DNA from: Phallusia fumigata
Lineage: Eukaryota; Chordata; Ascidiacea; Phlebobranchia; Ascidiidae
DNA length: 49,803 nucleotides
NCBI GenBank assembly: GCA_008931825.1
Contig: QXVZ01007433.1
Span: forward strand, 1-49,803
Direction: 5' to 3'
Positions within the stretch are counted from its first letter, which is position 1, and each line of letters starts with the position of its first letter. Position numbers and translations under genes: made by a program. Positions 45,392 through 49,803 of the stretch are shown here, in pieces. Under the pieces are notes generated by a model, which was not told where the DNA came from, searched no databases, and saw only the letters and a program-made list of their open reading frames with translations.

Positions 45392-46526
45392 CGTGTCAGA
45401 TTCGTATCAGTTCGGAATTATAAATAAAGTAATCTGCATGCACAGTAACAACATGGTTAACATTGGTTGTACATTACACGGTGAAATATTAGCACATATT
45501 AACTTAATAGAGCACTGCTTTACTCCTAGCGACTAGCGGCCTTTGCCACTAACAACTTTAACTGAGATATGTACGAATAACTGACTGACATCGTGTAACC
45601 GATATTCAACTTATACTTATAGATTGCCGGTCGGCCAATCACAGCACCCCATGCAACATAATGACATGTGGCATAACCGTTCACATTGTGACGTAGCATA
45701 TTCACAGACCCTCGAAAAATCGATGATCAAGAGGGTCCCGCGTTTTTTGAACAACCTTCATTGATTTTGAAACGAGCCGCCACAAAACGGACGCATAGTA
45801 AAGTGGCGAGGACACGTCAGCAGAGCTCCGGGGTCCGTTTGTGGGTCTTGGCCTTTACGGGCCACGTGTGAAAGTGATGGGTGCTTGTCGTTCTTACGGA
45901 AATCGCTTTCACTTGAAATGTCATTTGCGAAATGAGACGTGTTGCTTTGACATGATTTGACGTGTCCGCGACGTTTTAGAAATGATCGTGTCGCAACCTC
46001 GCTTGTGTTATACCACACAGCTCTCCAGTTATGAGAAAGCCCAATCGGATAACTGTGAAACAGCACATAACTAGGCAATTTTCAGACGGGCAAGACCACC
46101 GTATAGTCTACCTTGTATCATTCAACTCGTTCTCGTACACTATGTTCTGTGGAATTTACCCTACAACCGCATTTTGATTGGAAGAATCGTTTAAATAGGT
46201 TCTGCTGTTGCTGCTTGGCTTGATTAAAAAAGCAAGCACTTCAATTTTAACTAACCTATTAAATTTAATCGGCTAGAGGCACAGCGAGGGTTAAACACCA
46301 CTTAAGCCATAAAGATAGAATGAAGGCAATCTGGGTCTACTGATAACTTGACGAAATGTGAAAAACCTGCCTATCAAAATATATGCATACTCAATAGGCC
46401 TATAACGCAATAAAGTGGGCAACCAAGTACTTACTGAAAGTCAGTTCGGTTATATTCCTTGCTGTCGGTTTCATTTCTTTTGATGCCCAACTCACGGGGG
46501 CTGCATTCTTAAAAAGTTTATTTATC

Positions 46527-46558
46527 GTCACGTGACAACACGATCAAGGTCACGTGAT
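46527..46558. promoter_or_regulatory. Paired E-boxes GTCACGTGAC / GTCACGTGAT
   Basis: A perfect 10-bp palindrome at 46527-46536 and a one-base variant at 46549-46558, start-to-start 22 bp, about two helical turns. The first equals the CLEAR-type core bound by TFEB/MITF/USF. They lie 1.1 kb upstream of the EF-hand start. Confidence 0.45.
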
Positions 46559-46709
46559 AATGCGCAAAGCACAAGCGGCTTAAGATCGGCCACAAAAGGG
46601 CGTGTGGGCGTGCGAGAAGAGTTTGGGGCGGCTCTGTACAGAAGGATACAACCAGACCCGACCGGAAACTTGTCCAAAACAACAACACCGATGTCGTAAC
46701 AATTGCTGA

Positions 46710-46733
46710 TGACGTAAGACACTAATTACGTCA
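46710..46733. promoter_or_regulatory. CRE-like inverted pair TGACGTAA / TTACGTCA
   Basis: Two 8-bp CRE variants in inverted orientation with an 8-bp spacer, 150 bp from the E-box pair. This fits bZIP binding. Confidence 0.35.
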
Positions 46734-47680
46734 GAACTGATTAGGGCAGTGGACCAAAAGAATGGTCTTATCAGTGTGGTTTTGATTTCAACATTATCGA
46801 CGATTGCGTGAGCACGTATGACAGGTTTACAAACGAGATGCGCCAAGCATTCAATTTATACGGTATGTCATAATTATACGTTATATATGGGTTTTTTCTC
46901 ATTTCAAACAATTTTCTTGACCACACACACACAAATATTACTTTAAATACTCTCTTTTCGCAAGCAGAGTCACGTACGAGACTGGGCTTGCTGAAATAAG
47001 CGGTCGGGTGCTGTCATTTAAAGAAAAGTGCAGGCCGTGGGAAGTTCACACCACTAGGCGGAAGTGCACCCGGAAGTTCGTGAGCGTGGGTTGATCGCTA
47101 AAAAACGTCGTATGTACAAGCAAGACAAATATATACTGAGCGAAATAATTTGAACGACGGGGAAAAAAAGGTAAAAGTGATATAAAAAAAAAACGCGCGG
47201 CCAAGCTGAAACTGTAAAGGGCACCACCTAAAAAAATAACAATTATTAAAATCGCCGCGCTTATACTGAGTTCAGGCTCAAACGCCATTACCACGAAATA
47301 ATATCGGGGGGGTGTTTTAAGAAATGCGTTCCGAAACGCCAGTAACAAAACATGCGGATAGTGCCGCAACCAATACTGCCTTAAAAGAGCCGCGATCTGG
47401 TAAAAATATAAAAAAAAATGGTTGAAAGCTACATTAGGTTGCAGAAGGACAATATGTCTGAAACCGATGATTATAAAAGTCGTCGACAAAAAAACACAAA
47501 AATTAGCGAAACAAAAGCTGTAGCGCATGATTTCAGAGAGAAAGTAAAGTGGTACTGTAAATTGCCGGGTCGATACATCAATAAAGCAGCGAAAAAATAC
47601 TGGGTATGTTGGCACAAGCTCCTCGCTTTCTGCAACTCGTTTGTAGGACGTTTTGGCGGTTGCAGTCAAATATGTCCGTG

Positions 47681-47704
47681 ATCACGTGATCCCATCACGT
47701 GCGC
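47681..47704. promoter_or_regulatory. Paired E-boxes ATCACGTGAT / ATCACGTGCG
   Basis: A second CACGTG pair, 14 bp start to start, next to CGCGCG and a CCAAT motif (47712-47716). It sits at the 3' end of the Ala/His-rich gene. Confidence 0.4.
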
Positions 47705-47715
47705 GCGTCAGCCAA

Positions 47716-49374
47716 TCAGTACTTAGGAAGCATGTGGTGCTGAAAATGCTGCTGATGGAGCTGTTGCATTACAGGGTTGGAATACATCGAGTACTGTAAA
47801 GCAGACGAGATCGTAAGAATTGGGGGAATATTTTCAATCGATAGTTATTGGTTCGGATGCAAACGCAGCAAACGCACCATGAGAGTACCACAGCCTCTTA
47901 AACAAGTTGGCTTTATCAAAGCGCTGACACCAAAACCAGTTTCCAAAACTTTCATACCAGTTATTAATATGTACGTTAGATCTTTATGGGACCTAACCAC
48001 GTAGAAAAAATGGGATTCCGCGTCAAAAAGTGTCTTCCAATGACTATAGTGCAGTTTCTTTGATAACATTGCAGACATGTTTTTAAACTGCTTTGGGGCT
48101 AAATCTTGGATTTATAAGCTTGTTACAGATCGCTGGGGTAGCCAAAGCAATAGTTGAAAAACTGAACCAAAACTTTTCATCTCTTTCTGGTGCGAGGTAT
48201 CCAGGGATATGCGTCATACTTAACACGAATAAAAAGCAATTTTGGTGGCCTACCTGTCCGTGCATCCCCGACTGTTGCATAAGATGATAAACTGGATCCA
48301 TGTGAGGAGGGGCAAGCAGGTTGCTAGGATACCCTGCAGCCGGTGCGGCAGCAGCAGCCTGAAAAAACGTGATTAAAACAAATCAATGTTCGGTAGAGTC
48401 GTCCTGTCGGTGCACTTTAAATTCACTCCATACTTAGTGACTTCAACCCTGCGCGGTTCATTAAAATAATTTGGGGCCTTAGTTTGTCTGCTGAGCTTAA
48501 AAAAACATCAGCTATGACTCTAGCACACAGCTGTATATTAAAAAAATCAGGAATGTCGGTGAAAACAAGCTGCTAAAGTAGAACAATAATGAATTGTTTA
48601 CATTAAATATGCGTCGTTATTTATGTTACATTCCCTGTTTATAATTTACAGCGCATACCTGCAGCCATGGAGAACCGAGATGGGCGGCAGCTTGGTGTGC
48701 TGATGACGTAGCAGCGTTCTGGTGATGGTGGTAGACTCCAGCTAGGGGGTGCGCGTGTTGGGGGGTCGCACGATGGTGGGCTGTAATAAAACAAACTTTA
48801 TTATTCTTGAAAAAACAAAAAAATGACAAAAACATTCAAAATAATATACTTAATCATAAAAATAAAAAATGAAATAAAAACTCTGTACTTCAGGTTAACA
48901 AATATGTAGCGCAAAACTGCCCAACCTTTTAGATGTTGTGAGTTACTGGCACAATTTTGGTGTATTTTAATGGCAAATGTACTTGAGTCTATCAACAGAA
49001 ATGTTAGTAAATTTAAATTCTGCTTACGACGCATTATAAAGCGGGTCACATAAACAACCTCTTGGGCAGCCCTGATGTACCGGTTGGATTAGAATCAACG
49101 ACAACACGCACAACTGACAGGCTTTGCAACGTGGATTAAAAAGCCAGGTACATATCGAAAAAACCTGCTTTGCTTTAACTAAAAGCATTGAACATTATAG
49201 AAACTGTACACAAACTGAGAAGCAAAACACTTACCGTTGGCGAGTCTACTGTATTGCTCGTTGGCTGCGGCCACAGCGCCCTGAGTTTGTTGTGCCGCGG
49301 CTGCCGCAGCGTAGTGTAACATACTTGCCGCCGCGTGTGCCGGTCGGTCAGTCTTGTGCTGTTGCTGTAGCGCC
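47716..49374 (-). CDS. Ala/His/Gln-rich protein, C-terminal exons (5' part not resolved)
   Basis: Four minus-strand exons fit together in phase: 49374-49235, 48780-48659, 48358-48254 and 47793-47716, giving about 147 residues to a stop. The sequence is low-complexity: MLHYAAAAAAQQ, HAHPLAGVYHHHQN, HQAAAHLGSPWLQ, AAAAAPAAGYPSNLLAPPH, MDPVYHLMQQSGMHGQ, and it ends QQLHQQHFQHHMLPKY. Such composition is common in transcription and RNA regulators. I do not recognise the family because no folded domain lies in this part. Each exon has a clean acceptor and GT donor, and exon lengths preserve frame, which supports a real gene despite the composition. Upstream exons probably lie beyond the right edge. 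An alternative acceptor 10 bp further in (ending 49365) exists for the first listed exon. Confidence 0.7.
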
Positions 49375-49803
49375 CTGCTTTAAAGGCAGTTATAAACATC
49401 TTCCAAGTTGGCACTTCGTTTCGAATCAAACGATGTGGTCGGACAGTATATAAGAGGTCTGTAGGCAGGTTTGTTTGGCCCGTGCTGTACGGAGCTACTG
49501 TTAATCTTGTCTGCACGGAAGTACCAGAAACTTGGTCCATATAACATAACACACATGCACTGGGTACACGTGCTTTTCCCGTGGAGTTTATTTAATCCTT
49601 TGCAGTTTTTCCCAGCCCTCTTTAACAGCTATAACCGCCAGTGGAATTCATTTTGTTCACGAAAGACTTATTGCATTTTAAACGTATCGGAAGTACCAAG
49701 CAAAGGTGGATATGCTAACTTACTGTACCAAGCAAACCCACAGAACCCACGTCCCCAAAGTACCAAGTGGAAATGAAGCTTTACATGACTTCTAGTAAGA
49801 AGC
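49375..49803. other. Right edge, probably intron of the Ala/His-rich gene
   Basis: No recognised exon or repeat. By position it should be an intron of the minus-strand gene ending at 47716. Confidence 0.4.

Larger units (their letters stand above)
45392..47715. other. Upstream region of EF-hand gene and 3' flank of the Ala/His-rich gene
   Basis: No supported gene. It contains two CACGTG clusters and a CRE-like inverted pair. A 207-codon minus-strand open frame (47669-47046) just after the stop of the Ala/His-rich gene is very hydrophobic, Phe-rich and unrecognised; I did not call it. Confidence 0.45.

Overview
The window is animal nuclear DNA: split protein genes with GT-AG introns and clear chordate-type orthologues (DESI2, AACS, DRAM2, RTRAF, NAXE, an MSANTD3-like factor, an ALK/LTK-type ectodomain). 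It is AT-rich, genes are compact with mostly 50-700 bp introns, and several start codons sit just after an orphan 3' splice site, as expected for spliced-leader trans-splicing. Together this suggests a tunicate, most likely a Ciona species. That assignment is inference, not a database match.

Layout, left to right. 879-1151 (+): terminal exon of an atlastin/GBP-like GTPase whose other exons would lie off the left edge. 2481-5321 (-): single-pass membrane protein with an ALK/LTK-type glycine-rich ectodomain but no kinase. 7861-12712 (+): complete nine-exon atlastin/GBP-like GTPase, a paralogue of the left-edge copy. 15151-18960 (+): DESI2 deSUMOylase/deubiquitinase family. 21973-27740 (+): acetoacetyl-CoA synthetase, 13 coding exons, with two non-autonomous DNA transposons in its introns. 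29462-30768 (+): DRAM2-like lysosomal membrane protein. 31819-37482 (-): RTRAF (hCLE/CGI-99), with an intact intronless NAXE gene and a decayed NAXE copy inside its first intron, created by a ~1.4 kb tandem duplication that also copied RTRAF exon 2. 38481-40466 (+): MSANTD3-like Myb/SANT factor, divergent from RTRAF. 42840-45391 (-): small secreted acidic EF-hand protein. 47716-49374 (-): C-terminal end of an Ala/His/Gln-rich protein I do not recognise.

The genes do not form one pathway; most are ordinary housekeeping neighbours. The distinctive parts are the kinase-less ALK-like receptor between two atlastin-like GTPase copies, and the nested, duplicated NAXE units in RTRAF intron 1. Smaller points are a probable haplotype-join artefact around the only N of the window (27481), a one-base frame break in the receptor's glycine-rich repeat, a predicted GC-AG intron, and transposons carrying full CRE palindromes into AACS introns. 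I saw no viral element, CRISPR array, rRNA or convincing functional tRNA. Exon boundaries were set by hand from splice consensus, phase and family alignment from memory.
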